Part shown: piece after piece, positions 10,558 through 18,867 of the stretch
Numbering within the stretch: position 1 is the stretch's first letter
Layout: every line of letters begins with the position of its first letter
From: Streptomyces mutabilis
GTDB lineage: Bacteria > Actinomycetota > Actinomycetes > Streptomycetales > Streptomycetaceae
Reading direction: 5' to 3'
DNA length: 64,000 nucleotides
NCBI RefSeq assembly: GCF_014649815.1
Contig: NZ_BMTT01000004.1
Coordinates: 62,001 to 126,000 of the forward strand
Notes under the pieces: generated by a model
Told to the model about the DNA's origin: nothing
What the model saw: only the letters and a program-made list of their open reading frames with translations
The model's database searches: none
Position numbers and translations under genes: made by a program

Positions 10558-11100
10558 ATGCGCATCGCATTTCTGACCGCTCCCGAGGGCGTGGAGCAGG
10601 TCGAGCTGACCGAACCGTGGCAGGCGGCGAAGGACGCGGGGCACGAACCCGTGCTGGTCTCGACGCAGTCCGGTGAGATCCAGGGCTTCGACCACCTCGA
10701 CAAGGCGGACACGTTCCCGGTGGACGAGGTGGTGGGCGACGCGTCGGCCGACTCGTTCGGCGGGCTGGTGCTGCCGGGCGGCGTGGCCAACCCGGACTTC
10801 CTGCGGATGGACGAGAAGGCCGTGGCGTTCGTCAAGGACTTCTTCGAGCGGGGCCGGCCGGTGGCCGCCATCTGCCACGCCCCGTGGACGCTCGTCGAGG
10901 CCGACGTCGTGCGGGGCCGGGCCGTGACCTCGTGGCCGAGCCTGCGGACCGATCTCCGCAACGCGGGCGCCACCTGGGTCGACGAACAGGTGAAGGTCTG
11001 CGACCACGGGAACAACGTCCTCATCACCAGCCGCAAGCCGGACGACCTCAAGGCGTTCTGCGAGACGTATCTCGCGGAGTTCGCCAAGGCGGACGGCTGA
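10558..11100 (+). CDS. DJ-1/PfpI family protein (type 1 glutamine amidotransferase-like)
   Basis: A 180-residue protein of the PfpI subgroup. The nucleophile-elbow cysteine lies in AAICHAPW near residue 106, with the acidic partner supplied from the N-terminal region as in PfpI. GGLVLPGG near residue 67 is the conserved glycine loop. Members act as glyoxalase III/deglycases, chaperones or peptidases; which applies cannot be decided. AAGGAAA precedes the ATG. A 20-bp hairpin follows the stop. Confidence 0.9.
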   Translation: MRIAFLTAPEGVEQVELTEPWQAAKDAGHEPVLVSTQSGEIQGFDHLDKADTFPVDEVVGDASADSFGGLVLPGGVANPDFLRMDEKAVAFVKDFFERGRPVAAICHAPWTLVEADVVRGRAVTSWPSLRTDLRNAGATWVDEQVKVCDHGNNVLITSRKPDDLKAFCETYLAEFAKADG

Positions 11101-11115
11101 GCGGCTGACCGCCGC

Positions 11116-11170
11116 GGCGGGCCCGGGCCTCGCGGTGCGCCCCGAGCGCGCCGCGAGGCCCGGGCCCGCC
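11116..11170 (+). terminator. Long GC hairpin after the PfpI gene
   Basis: A perfect 20-bp inverted repeat (11116-11135 with 11151-11170) with a 15-nt loop lies 16 bp after the PfpI stop. There is no T-tract, which is common for Streptomyces terminators. The opposing DUF6158 gene also ends nearby, so it may act in both directions. Confidence 0.7.
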
Positions 11171-11351
11171 GTCTCGCCCGCGCGAGGACACGCCGAGCCG
11201 TCCTGGCCATGCCTACGGGGAGACGCCCCGCCGCCTTCCCGTGAAACAGGGAGCGCATACAGCCGCCCCGGCGGGCACACCTGCGGTCGTCCCGCCCTGC
11301 GCGGCCCGCGCGCACTGCGGCCGGGTAAAGCCGCGCGGGCCGCGTCCGCGC

Positions 11352-11630
11352 TCAGCCGCCGGGCACCGCCGACCCCCCGCAGCCCCGTTCCCGGGCCCCT
11401 TCGCGGGTGCGGCCCGCGGCCACCGGGCGTCGCGGGTTGCGGCGCAGCCACTCGCCCTCAAGCTGCGCCATGCGATCGTTGTGGGCCCGCAGCGCGTCGT
11501 TCGACCCGTGGAGCAGGGTGTCGTGGCGCGTGCGGTGGATGGTCTCCAGCTCCTTCATGAGCTGCTGGTCGTCCAAGCGCCCGGGGTCCACTCCGGTCAT
11601 CGCGTCGTCCCGCGTGTCGTGTTCGTTCAT
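11352..11630 (-). CDS. DUF6158-family small protein
   Basis: A 92-residue hydrophilic protein with predicted helices (DDQQLMKELETIHRTRHDTLL, then ALRAHNDRMAQLEGEWLRR) and an Arg/Gly-rich tail. This matches the Streptomyces DUF6158 family; the function is unknown. ATG at 11630 or the internal ATG of MTGVDPG (11600) could be used, and neither has a strong ribosome site. It is divergent from the aeRF1-family gene at 11694. Confidence 0.7.
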   Translation of the reverse strand: MNEHDTRDDAMTGVDPGRLDDQQLMKELETIHRTRHDTLLHGSNDALRAHNDRMAQLEGEWLRRNPRRPVAAGRTREGARERGCGGSAVPGG

Positions 11631-11693
11631 GCGGTCCGGGTACCCGCCCCCGCAGCACTACCACCCCCGAGCGGCACCCGGGAGGGAGCCACC

Positions 11694-12815
11694 ATGGATC
11701 TCGCGTTTCTGCACCCCCTCTACGAGCATCAGGGGCCCTGGGCCTCCGTGTACGTCGATCTCTCCCGGCACACGGAGGACACCCCCCACGAGCGTGAGCT
11801 CACGGCCGCCGCGGTGGCCCGGGAGCTGGCGGAGCAGGGCGCGGACGACGCGACCTGCCGTGCCGTGCGGGAGGCGGTGGAGGAACTGCGCCATGCCACC
11901 GACCCGCACGGGCGGGCCCTGTTCGCGCGCGGCGGACAGGTGGTCCTCGATCCGCCGCTGGCCCGGCCCCCGTACGGCGGGACCACCGCCGACTGGGCGC
12001 CGCTGCCGCACATCGCGCCGCTGCTGGACCTGGCCGGCGAGAACCCGGTGTGCGTGGTGGCGTACATCGACCGCAAGGGCGCCGACTTCGAGCTGCGCAG
12101 CGCCCTGGGGAGCTCGGACGCGGGCGGCGTGACCGGCCGGCAGTGGCCGGTGCATCGCACGAGCAGCGTCGACTGGTCGGAGCGTCACTTCCAGTTGCGG
12201 GTGGAGAACACCTGGGAGCACAACGCGGCGGAGATCGCGGACGCGCTCGCCGTGTGCCAGGAGGAGACCGGCGCGGATCTGCTGATCCTGGTGGGTGACG
12301 ACCGGGCGCGGCGGTCCGTGCACGAGCGGCTGCCGAAGCGGCTGCAGGAGCGGATCGCCGAGGCCTCGCGCGGCGCCGGCAGCAGGCTGCTGGACGACGA
12401 GGTGGAGCAGCTGCGCGAGGATCACGTGCGTTCGCGCGCGCAGGAGGACCTGGCCCGGTTCCTGGCCGCCCGCACGCCGGACGGCGAGGGCCGGGCAGGT
12501 GCGGCGGAGGGCGTGCCCGCGCTGGTCGAGGCCGCCCGGGAGCACCGCATCGACGAGTTGCTGGTCATCCCGGACGCCCCCGACACCCACCGCGAGGTGT
12601 GGATCGGGGAGGACGCCGACCAGCTCGCCATGCGGCGTACCGAGCTGAAGACGCTCGGCGAGCAGAACTCCTGGTCGGCCCGCGCGGACGACGCCCTGCT
12701 GCGCTCGGCGGTGATGACCGGCGCCCCGGCGATCTCGGTGACGCCGGCGCTGCCGTCGAAGGCGTCGGCGGACGCGCCGGTGGGCGGACTGGGTGCGCTG
12801 CTGCGCTGGAAATGA
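11694..12815 (+). CDS. baeRF/aeRF1-family protein related to Rv2629 (Balon-type ribosome hibernation factor candidate)
   Basis: The 373-residue protein resembles the bacterial-archaeal eRF1 family that includes M. tuberculosis Rv2629. Shared landmarks are PWASVYVDLS near the N-terminus, GRALFARGGQVVL near residue 75, WSERHFQLRVENTW with EIADAL near 170, a DDEVEQL segment near 235, and the C-terminal GLGALLRWK. Its length equals Rv2629 (about 374). Family members bind the ribosomal A site; Rv2629 and Psychrobacter Balon act as hibernation factors with EF-Tu. Start chosen at the ATG with GGAGGGAG. The context of stress-related small genes is compatible. Function is inferred from family only. 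Confidence 0.75.
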   Translation: MDLAFLHPLYEHQGPWASVYVDLSRHTEDTPHERELTAAAVARELAEQGADDATCRAVREAVEELRHATDPHGRALFARGGQVVLDPPLARPPYGGTTADWAPLPHIAPLLDLAGENPVCVVAYIDRKGADFELRSALGSSDAGGVTGRQWPVHRTSSVDWSERHFQLRVENTWEHNAAEIADALAVCQEETGADLLILVGDDRARRSVHERLPKRLQERIAEASRGAGSRLLDDEVEQLREDHVRSRAQEDLARFLAARTPDGEGRAGAAEGVPALVEAAREHRIDELLVIPDAPDTHREVWIGEDADQLAMRRTELKTLGEQNSWSARADDALLRSAVMTGAPAISVTPALPSKASADAPVGGLGALLRWK

Positions 12816-12850
12816 CCTCCGTCCGCCGGCGCCCGGCCTCCGCGTGAGCG

Positions 12851-14470
12851 TCAGCGGGCCCGCTCCACCCGCCGTTCGTCCCAGACCGGCTCCGGCGTCT
12901 CGCGCACGCGCCCGTCGCTGCCGAAGACGAGGTACCGGTCGAAGGAGCGGGCGAACCAGCGGTCGTGGGTGACCGCGAGTACCGTGCCCTCGAAGCCCTC
13001 CAGGCCCTCCTGGAGGGCTTCGGCCGATTCCAGGTCGAGGTTGTCGGTCGGCTCGTCGAGCAGCAGGGCGGTGACACCCTGGAGTTCCAGCAGGAGGATC
13101 TGGAAGCGGGCCTGCTGGCCGCCGGAGAGCCGGTCGAAGGTCTGTTCCGCCTGCTGGGTCAGCTCGTAGCGGCGCAGCCTGGACATGGCCGCGCCCCGGT
13201 CCTGGGAGTGCTCGGTCCACAGGATGTCCAGGAGCGTGCGGCCCAGCAGTTCGGGGTGGGCGTGGGTCTGCGCGAAATGTCCGGGCACAACGCGCGCGCC
13301 GAGCTTCCAGTTCCCGGTGTGGGCCACGCCGTCCCCGGCGAGGAGGCGCAGGAAGTGGGACTTGCCGGAGCCGTTGGAGCCGAGGACGGCCACCCGTTCA
13401 CCGTAGAAGACTTCCAGGTCGAAGGGTTTCATCAGGCCGGTGAGTTCCAACTGCTCGCAGGTGACGGCGCGGACGCCGGTACGGCCGCCCTTCAGACGCA
13501 TCCTGATGTCCTGCTCGCGCGGCGGCTCGGGCGGCGGTCCCGCCTCCTCGAACTTGCGCAGCCGGGTCTGTGCGGCGGCGTAGCGGGAGGCCATCTCATG
13601 GCTCACCGCAGCGGCTTGACGAAGCGTCAGCACCAGCTTCTTCAGCTGCGCGTGCTTCTCGTCCCAGCGGCGGCGCAGTTCCTCGAAGCGGGCGAAGCGC
13701 TCGCGCCGGGCCTCGTGGAAGGTGGCGAAGCCGCCGCCGTGCACCCAGGCGTCGGCCCCCGCGGGACCCGGCTCCAGGGAGACGATCTTCTGCGCGGAAC
13801 GGGCGAGGAGCTCACGGTCGTGGGAGACGAGGAGCACCGTCTTGCGGGTCTCCTCCAGCCGCTCCTCCAGCCAGCGCTTGCCGGGTACGTCGAGGTAGTT
13901 GTCCGGCTCGTCGAGCAGCAGCACCTCGTCGTTGCCGCGCAGCAGCGCCTCCAGCACCAGCCGCTTCTGCTCGCCACCGGACAGGGTGCCCACCTGCCGC
14001 CACTGGGCCTTCTCGTACGGCACCCCGAGCGCGGCCGTCGTGCAGATGTCCCAAAGGGTCTCGGCCTCGTAGCCCTGGGCCTCGGCCCAGTCGGCGAGCG
14101 CCTGCGCGTAGTGCATCTGGGCGGCCTCGTCGTCGACCGTCATGATCGCGTGCTCGGCGGCGTCGACGGCCCGGGCGGCCTCGCGGATACGGGGCGGCGC
14201 CACGGACACCAGCAGTTCCCGTACGGTCGTCTCGTCCCGGACGGAGCCGACGAACTGCCGCATCACCCCGAGTCCGCCGCCGACGGTGACGGTCCCGCCG
14301 TGCGGTTTCAGCTCTGCGGACAGCAGGCGCAGCAGAGTGGTCTTGCCCGCCCCGTTGGGACCGACGAGGGCCACGACCGCCCCCTCCCCCACCCTGAAGG
14401 AGACGTCGCCGAGCAGCGCCCTCCCGTCGGGGAGGTAGTACTCCAGGTGCGCGGCTTCGAGGTGTCCCAT
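12851..14470 (-). CDS. ABC-F family ATP-binding protein
   Basis: The 539-residue soluble protein has two ABC domains and no membrane segments. Walker A motifs are GPNGAGKTT (near residue 40) and GSNGSGKSH (near 360). Signatures are LSGGEQKR and LSGGQQAR, and Walker B motifs are LLLDEPDNYLD and LLLDEPTDNLD. A basic linker lies between the domains. ABC-F proteins act at the ribosomal E site (translation factors or antibiotic-resistance proteins). Resistance cannot be concluded without the interdomain loop comparison. The ATG at 14470 matches the usual N-terminus (MGHLEAAHLEY). Confidence 0.88.
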   Translation of the reverse strand: MGHLEAAHLEYYLPDGRALLGDVSFRVGEGAVVALVGPNGAGKTTLLRLLSAELKPHGGTVTVGGGLGVMRQFVGSVRDETTVRELLVSVAPPRIREAARAVDAAEHAIMTVDDEAAQMHYAQALADWAEAQGYEAETLWDICTTAALGVPYEKAQWRQVGTLSGGEQKRLVLEALLRGNDEVLLLDEPDNYLDVPGKRWLEERLEETRKTVLLVSHDRELLARSAQKIVSLEPGPAGADAWVHGGGFATFHEARRERFARFEELRRRWDEKHAQLKKLVLTLRQAAAVSHEMASRYAAAQTRLRKFEEAGPPPEPPREQDIRMRLKGGRTGVRAVTCEQLELTGLMKPFDLEVFYGERVAVLGSNGSGKSHFLRLLAGDGVAHTGNWKLGARVVPGHFAQTHAHPELLGRTLLDILWTEHSQDRGAAMSRLRRYELTQQAEQTFDRLSGGQQARFQILLLELQGVTALLLDEPTDNLDLESAEALQEGLEGFEGTVLAVTHDRWFARSFDRYLVFGSDGRVRETPEPVWDERRVERAR

Positions 14471-14580
14471 GGGACCGGATTCTTCAGCTCCGGCCACGCC
14501 CGGGGCAACCGCATTTCCCGGTGCCGTGACACGGGACACGCCGACCGCAGGAAAGGCCGTCGAACGGGTAGGCGGTGGGC

Positions 14581-16086
14581 ATGAGCCCCGACCTGGACCT
14601 CACCGCCCCGACACCCCGCCCGCATCCGGTCCGCAGGGGTTTCCTGCGACTGGACCAGCGGGTGTTCGAGGCCGTCGCCGCCCGCACCTGGCCCGGCGCC
14701 GACCCCCTGCTTCCGCGGTTGAGCCGCAGCGCCAACCACGGCGTGCTGTGGTTCGGGGCGGCCGCCGCGCTGGCCGCCTCCCGCACCCCGAGGGCGCGTC
14801 GTGCCGCCGCCCGGGGGCTGGCCTCGCTGGGCCTGGCCTCGCTGACCATCAACACCCTCGGCAAGCGCACGGTCCGCCGTCCCCGGCCGGTCCTCGACCC
14901 GGTGCCGCTGGTCCGGCAGCTGAAACGGCAGCCGATCACCACGTCCTTCCCGTCGGGGCACGCCGCCTCGGCCGCCGCGTTCGCGACCGGCGTCGCCCTG
15001 GAGTCCCCGGCGTGGGGTGCGGCGGTGGCTCCGGTGGCAGCCGCGGTCGCGCTCTCCCGTGTCTACACCGGCGTCCACTTCCCGAGCGACGTGCTGGCCG
15101 GCGCGGCGCTCGGGGCGGGTGCCGCGTTCGCCGTGCGGGGCATGGTGCCCACGCGCGCCCAGCACACACCGCCGGCCCGGCCGCGCGCCGACGTACCGGC
15201 TCTGCCCAAGGGTGCGGGCCTGGTCATGGTGGCCAACGTCGGCTCGGGCACCTCCGACCGGGTGCGGGCGCTGTGCGACGCGCTGCCCGACGCGGAGGTG
15301 GTGGAGTGCGACCCCGAGGACGTCCGGTCGGAACTGGAGCGGGCCGCGGGTCACGCCCGGGTGCTCGGCGTGTGCGGCGGTGACGGCACCGTGAACGCCG
15401 CCGCCGAGATCGCCCTGCGGCACGGGCTGCCGCTCGCCGTACTGCCCGGAGGCACGCTCAACCACTTCGCCTACGACCTCGGCGTGGAGGACGTCCGGGA
15501 TCTGTGCCGGGCGCTGGAGCGCGGTGAGGGCGTGCGGGTGGACGTGGGCCGCTTCGCCTCCGGCGGGCGGCGCGGGATCTTCGTCAACACCTTCAGCCTG
15601 GGTGTGTACCCCGAGTTGGTCAGCGAGCGGGAGCGCTGGTCGCCGCGGATCGGCGGCTGGCCGGCCGGGGTGCTGGCGGCGGTGCGGGTGCTGCGCGCCG
15701 ACCGGCACCCGCTGGAGGCGGAGGTGCGGGGCCGTCGGCGTCCGCTGTGGATGCTGTTCGCGGGCAACGGCACGTACCACCGCAGGGGCATCGCCTCCGG
15801 GCGCCGCCTCGACCTGGCGGACGGGCAGTTGGACGTACGGGTGGTGCACGGTGGCCGCCGGCCCGCCCTGCGGCTGCTGTCCGCGGCGCTCGCGGGTCCG
15901 CTGACGCGCTCCCCCGCCCACGCGGCGGTGCAGGTGCACCGGTTGCGGTTGTCCGGCGTCGCACCCGGGACGTTGATGGCGTACGACGGCGAGCTCACCG
16001 AGACGGAGGGCGATCTGACGCTGGAGAAGCTGCCCGAGGCGCTGACGGTGTACCGCCCGTTGCCCGGTGACGGATTCCTTTCCTGA
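14581..16086 (+). CDS. Bifunctional PAP2 phosphatase / diacylglycerol kinase-like protein
   Basis: A 501-residue fusion. The N-terminal half (about 1-190) is a membrane PAP2 phosphatase with KRTVRRPRP, PSGHAAS and SRVYTGVHFPSD, the three phosphatase motifs. The C-terminal half (about 210-501) is a diacylglycerol/sphingosine kinase catalytic domain with VCGGDGTVNAAAE and LPGGTLNHFAYDLG. One polypeptide could thus make and remove phosphatidic acid-type phosphates. This fusion is known in actinobacteria. ATG at 14581 (or GTG at 14575) follows a GGTGG site. Confidence 0.88.
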   Translation: MSPDLDLTAPTPRPHPVRRGFLRLDQRVFEAVAARTWPGADPLLPRLSRSANHGVLWFGAAAALAASRTPRARRAAARGLASLGLASLTINTLGKRTVRRPRPVLDPVPLVRQLKRQPITTSFPSGHAASAAAFATGVALESPAWGAAVAPVAAAVALSRVYTGVHFPSDVLAGAALGAGAAFAVRGMVPTRAQHTPPARPRADVPALPKGAGLVMVANVGSGTSDRVRALCDALPDAEVVECDPEDVRSELERAAGHARVLGVCGGDGTVNAAAEIALRHGLPLAVLPGGTLNHFAYDLGVEDVRDLCRALERGEGVRVDVGRFASGGRRGIFVNTFSLGVYPELVSERERWSPRIGGWPAGVLAAVRVLRADRHPLEAEVRGRRRPLWMLFAGNGTYHRRGIASGRRLDLADGQLDVRVVHGGRRPALRLLSAALAGPLTRSPAHAAVQVHRLRLSGVAPGTLMAYDGELTETEGDLTLEKLPEALTVYRPLPGDGFLS

Positions 16087-16180
16087 CTCCCTCAGACCAC
16101 ACTGTGATACGGCCGTCTCATAATCCGGCAATGGTCGTACGGTGACCACACCGTCGGGAGAGCCGGAAGAGGGGCCCAGC

Positions 16181-17020
16181 ATGCCGAAGCCGCAGGAGAC
16201 CGCCGTCTACACGCACGGGCACCACGAGTCCGTGCTGCGCTCGCACACCTGGCGCACCGCCGCCAACTCCGCGGCGCATCTGCTCGGGTCGCTCAAGCCC
16301 CACATGAAGATCCTGGACGTCGGCTGCGGCCCGGGCACCATCACCGCGGACCTGGCCGAACTGGTTCCGGACGGGCACGTCACCGGCGTCGACCGGGCCC
16401 CGGAGATCGTGGAGCGGGCCCGGGCCACGGCAGCCGGGCGCGGGCTCGCCAACACCGGCTTCGCCGTCGCGGACGCGCACGCGCTGGACTACCCGGACGA
16501 CACGTTCTGCGTCGTCCACGCCCACCAGGTGCTCCAGCACGTGGGCGACCCGGTGCGGGCCCTGCGCGAGATGCGCAGGGTCGCGAAGCCGAACGGGATC
16601 GTCGCCGTGCGCGACTCCGACTACGCCGCCATGACCTGGTACCCCGCCTCCCCGGGCATGGACGACTGGCTGGACCTGTACCGCCGGGTGGCCCGCGCCA
16701 ACGGCGGCGAGCCGGACGCGGGACGGCGGCTGAAGGCCTGGGCCCTCGAAGCGGGGTTCACGGACATCACGGCGACCTCCGCCACCTGGACCTTCTCCAC
16801 CCCCGACGAGCGGGAGTGGTGGAGCGGTCTGTGGGCGGACCGCACCCTGGCGTCGGCGTACACGGAACGAGCCACCGGGGGCGGCCACGCGACGACGGAG
16901 CAGCTGCGGGCCGTGTCGGCGGCCTGGCGGGAATGGGGAGAGCGGCCGGACGGCTGGTTCAGCGTCCTGCACGGAGAAATTCTGTGCCGAAAGGAAGCCC
17001 GATCCACGCCTGATCGGTAA
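16181..17020 (+). CDS. SAM-dependent class I methyltransferase
   Basis: A 279-residue protein with motif I ILDVGCGPGTITADL (near residue 45), the acidic motif II loop (TGVDRAPEIVERAR) and motif post-I AHQVLQHVGDPVRALREMRRV. These fit the UbiE/MenG-like methyltransferase group; the substrate is unknown. ATG at 16181 follows GAGGGG. The next gene begins 36 bp later on the same strand. Confidence 0.88.
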   Translation: MPKPQETAVYTHGHHESVLRSHTWRTAANSAAHLLGSLKPHMKILDVGCGPGTITADLAELVPDGHVTGVDRAPEIVERARATAAGRGLANTGFAVADAHALDYPDDTFCVVHAHQVLQHVGDPVRALREMRRVAKPNGIVAVRDSDYAAMTWYPASPGMDDWLDLYRRVARANGGEPDAGRRLKAWALEAGFTDITATSATWTFSTPDEREWWSGLWADRTLASAYTERATGGGHATTEQLRAVSAAWREWGERPDGWFSVLHGEILCRKEARSTPDR

Positions 17021-17056
17021 ATTCCGGGAAACCAGTACGACAGGAGGTTCAACATT

Positions 17057-17227
17057 ATGGTTCCGCTTCTGCTCGTACTGCTTCTCGCAATCGTTCTTTT
17101 CGGCGCCGGATTCGCCGTGAAGATTCTCTGGTGGATTGCCTTGGCAGTCCTGGTCCTGTGGTTGGTGGGCTTCTTGGCCCGCGGGACGACGGCCGGCGGC
17201 GGAAGGGGCCGCTGGTACAAGTGGTGA
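17057..17227 (+). CDS. Small hydrophobic membrane protein (56 aa)
   Basis: ATG at 17057 with a strong CAGGAGG site 9 nt upstream opens a 56-residue protein. A hydrophobic segment at residues 3-20 and a second at 24-42 (KILWWIALAVLVLWLVGF) are followed by a Gly/Arg tail ending RGRWYKW. It belongs to a small hydrophobic protein type often seen in Streptomyces; function is unknown. A perfect 19-bp hairpin follows directly. Confidence 0.8.
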   Translation: MVPLLLVLLLAIVLFGAGFAVKILWWIALAVLVLWLVGFLARGTTAGGGRGRWYKW

Positions 17228-17239
17228 ACGACGGATGAC

Positions 17240-17282
17240 GAAGCCGCTGCCCCGGGAGGCCGACTCCCGGGGCAGCGGCTTC
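17240..17282. terminator. Bidirectional hairpin terminator between hydrophobic protein gene and gvpK
   Basis: A perfect 19-bp inverted repeat (17240-17258 with 17264-17282) with a 5-nt loop GCCGA lies between two convergent genes. It can terminate the plus-strand genes and the ten-gene gvp operon. Confidence 0.85.
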
Positions 17283-17295
17283 CCGGCTCCGGGGC

Positions 17296-17580
17296 TCATT
17301 CCCGGGGCAGCAGCGGTCCCAGCGGCCCGAGGTCCAGGTTCAGGTCCTCGGGCCGCAGGCCGTAGCGGTCGCGCAGTTCGGTCATGCGGTCGTCGAGGAG
17401 CATCAGGGTCAGCCCGATCCGCTCCTCCTGCTCCTCGCTCAGGTCGCCCTCGTCGACGCGGCGCAGCGCCTGGCGCTCCATGAGCTGGCGCAGCAGCTCG
17501 ACGACGGTCAGCACCAGCTTGATCAGGTCGCGCTCGACGGTGTCGGGCTCCAGGTCGAGACGCTTGCGGGATTCGGTCAC
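17296..17580 (-). CDS. gvpK: Gas vesicle protein GvpK
   Basis: The 94-residue protein matches GvpK: N-terminal RLDLEPDTVERDLIKLVLTVVELLRQLMERQALRRV, then an EEQEERIG helix and LRPEDLNLDLGPLGPLL at the end. GvpK is a minor assembly component of the gas vesicle shell. It is the last gene of the operon, 5 bp after gvpS. The GTG at 17580 has GGAG 10 nt upstream. Confidence 0.92.
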   Translation of the reverse strand: MTESRKRLDLEPDTVERDLIKLVLTVVELLRQLMERQALRRVDEGDLSEEQEERIGLTLMLLDDRMTELRDRYGLRPEDLNLDLGPLGPLLPRE

Positions 17581-17585
17581 GTCTA

Positions 17586-17768
17586 TCAGTCTCCGAACGG
17601 CGACGGGACATTGCGGTTGACCGAGCTGATCAGCGCGTTGAGGTCGATGCGCACCAGGTCGACGTCCGCGATGCGCAGAGTGACGTCGCCGGTGATGACG
17701 ACGCCACCGGCCAGCAGCCGGTCGAGGAGGTCCACGAGGGCGATCTCGCGGCGTTCGACGACGGTCAT
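17586..17768 (-). CDS. gvpS: Gas vesicle protein GvpS (GvpA/J/S family)
   Basis: A 60-residue protein of the GvpA/GvpJ family: LVDLLDRLLAGGVVITGDVTLRIADVDLVRI. It is the shortest of three paralogues in the cluster and has no C-terminal extension. The family forms the shell or its conical ends. The start overlaps the gvpL stop as ATGA and has GAGGGAGG upstream. Confidence 0.9.
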   Translation of the reverse strand: MTVVERREIALVDLLDRLLAGGVVITGDVTLRIADVDLVRIDLNALISSVNRNVPSPFGD

Positions 17769-18544
17769 GATCCCTCCCTCGGTCCTTCCTCACCGGCGAA
17801 TGAATAAGCCGCCCACGGCCCGGTGAGTTCGACCCGGATTCCGGGGGCATCGTCCTTGGTCCGGTCCACTGTTTCCACGAATTCCTCGGACACCTCGCGC
17901 CGCACCAGATAGGCGGCGTTGAGGACGTTCCGTCCGGCGGCACCGGAAAGGTTGGGATTCTGCGGCGCGTGCAGGCGGGCGTCGTCGGCCCGGGAGGACA
18001 GCGTCTCGTGCAGGCGGTTCGCGAACTCCTCCGCCCTGCTCCACAGGTCGTCGCTCGCCCGCGTCTGCCGGCGCCGCTGCCGCAGGTAGTCCCGGCCCGA
18101 GGCGGGCTTCGGGGCGGGCCCGGCCTGTCCGGCGGCCTGGACGGGGCCCGCCTCGACATAAATCTTGACGCCCCATTCCACGCGCCCTTCCAGCCGGTCG
18201 AGCGTGCGCCGGAAGGATTCCTCGCGCTCCTCCAACATCACGCGCACGCCGCTGTCGTCCCGGAAGACGGTGGCCAGCCTGAGGGGCAGCGGGGTGGTGA
18301 CGGCGGTGAGCGCGTCGATGACCTGCTGGTGGGCGCGGGCGGTCCCGGCGAGCCAGTCCAGATCCTCCAGGTGGGCGCGCAGCGCCTCCTCGCTGAAGTC
18401 GGCCTCCGGGACGTGGCTGACGACGGCGACCAGGTCGCCGTGGGGCAGCAGCCGGGGCGGGTCGCCCGCCACCCCGGTCAGCTGGGACTGGAGAGCCGCG
18501 CCGAAGGGGCGGCAGACGGCGTAGACGTACCGCAGTCCGGTCAC
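17765..18544 (-). CDS. gvpL: Gas vesicle protein GvpL (GvpL/GvpF family)
   Basis: A 259-residue GvpL/F family protein. It opens LRYVYAVCRPFGA, has the LPLRLATVFRDD segment and the family's central alpha-helical region, and ends in the LTGPWAAYSFA motif. GvpF/L proteins act in early assembly, contacting GvpA. It is coupled to both gvpJ (GTGA) and gvpS (ATGA) and has GAGGGAGG upstream of the GTG. Confidence 0.93.
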   Translation of the reverse strand: MTGLRYVYAVCRPFGAALQSQLTGVAGDPPRLLPHGDLVAVVSHVPEADFSEEALRAHLEDLDWLAGTARAHQQVIDALTAVTTPLPLRLATVFRDDSGVRVMLEEREESFRRTLDRLEGRVEWGVKIYVEAGPVQAAGQAGPAPKPASGRDYLRQRRRQTRASDDLWSRAEEFANRLHETLSSRADDARLHAPQNPNLSGAAGRNVLNAAYLVRREVSEEFVETVDRTKDDAPGIRVELTGPWAAYSFAGEEGPREGS

Positions 18545-18867
18545 GGTGCCTCCCTCGGAACGCGGCCCGGGTCCAGTTCGCGCAGGCGTTCGCGCAGTGC
18601 GGCGTTCTCCCGGGTCAGCTCGTCGTGCCGGGCGCGCGAGGAGAGTGCGGGGTCGCTCTCCCACCAGTCGATGCCCATCTCCTTGGCCTTGTCGACGGAG
18701 GCGACGACGAGCCGCAGCTTGATGGTGAGCAGTTCTATGTCGAGCAGGTTGATCCGGATGTCGCCCGCGATCACGACTCCCTTGTCGAGCACCCGCTCCA
18801 GGATGTCGGCGAGATTGGCGCTCTGTCCCTGGCCATAGGGATCGGGCAGCCGGCTGGGTGTGGTCAT
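18541..18867 (-). CDS. gvpJ: Gas vesicle protein GvpJ (GvpA/J/S family)
   Basis: A 108-residue protein with the GvpA-type core LADILERVLDKGVVIAGDIRINLLDIELLTIKLRLVVASVDKAKEMG at residues 18-62, then a charged coiled C-terminus (TRENAALRERLREL). It is a minor shell component. It is coupled to gvpZ upstream by a 4-bp overlap. Confidence 0.92.
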   Translation of the reverse strand: MTTPSRLPDPYGQGQSANLADILERVLDKGVVIAGDIRINLLDIELLTIKLRLVVASVDKAKEMGIDWWESDPALSSRARHDELTRENAALRERLRELDPGRVPREAP

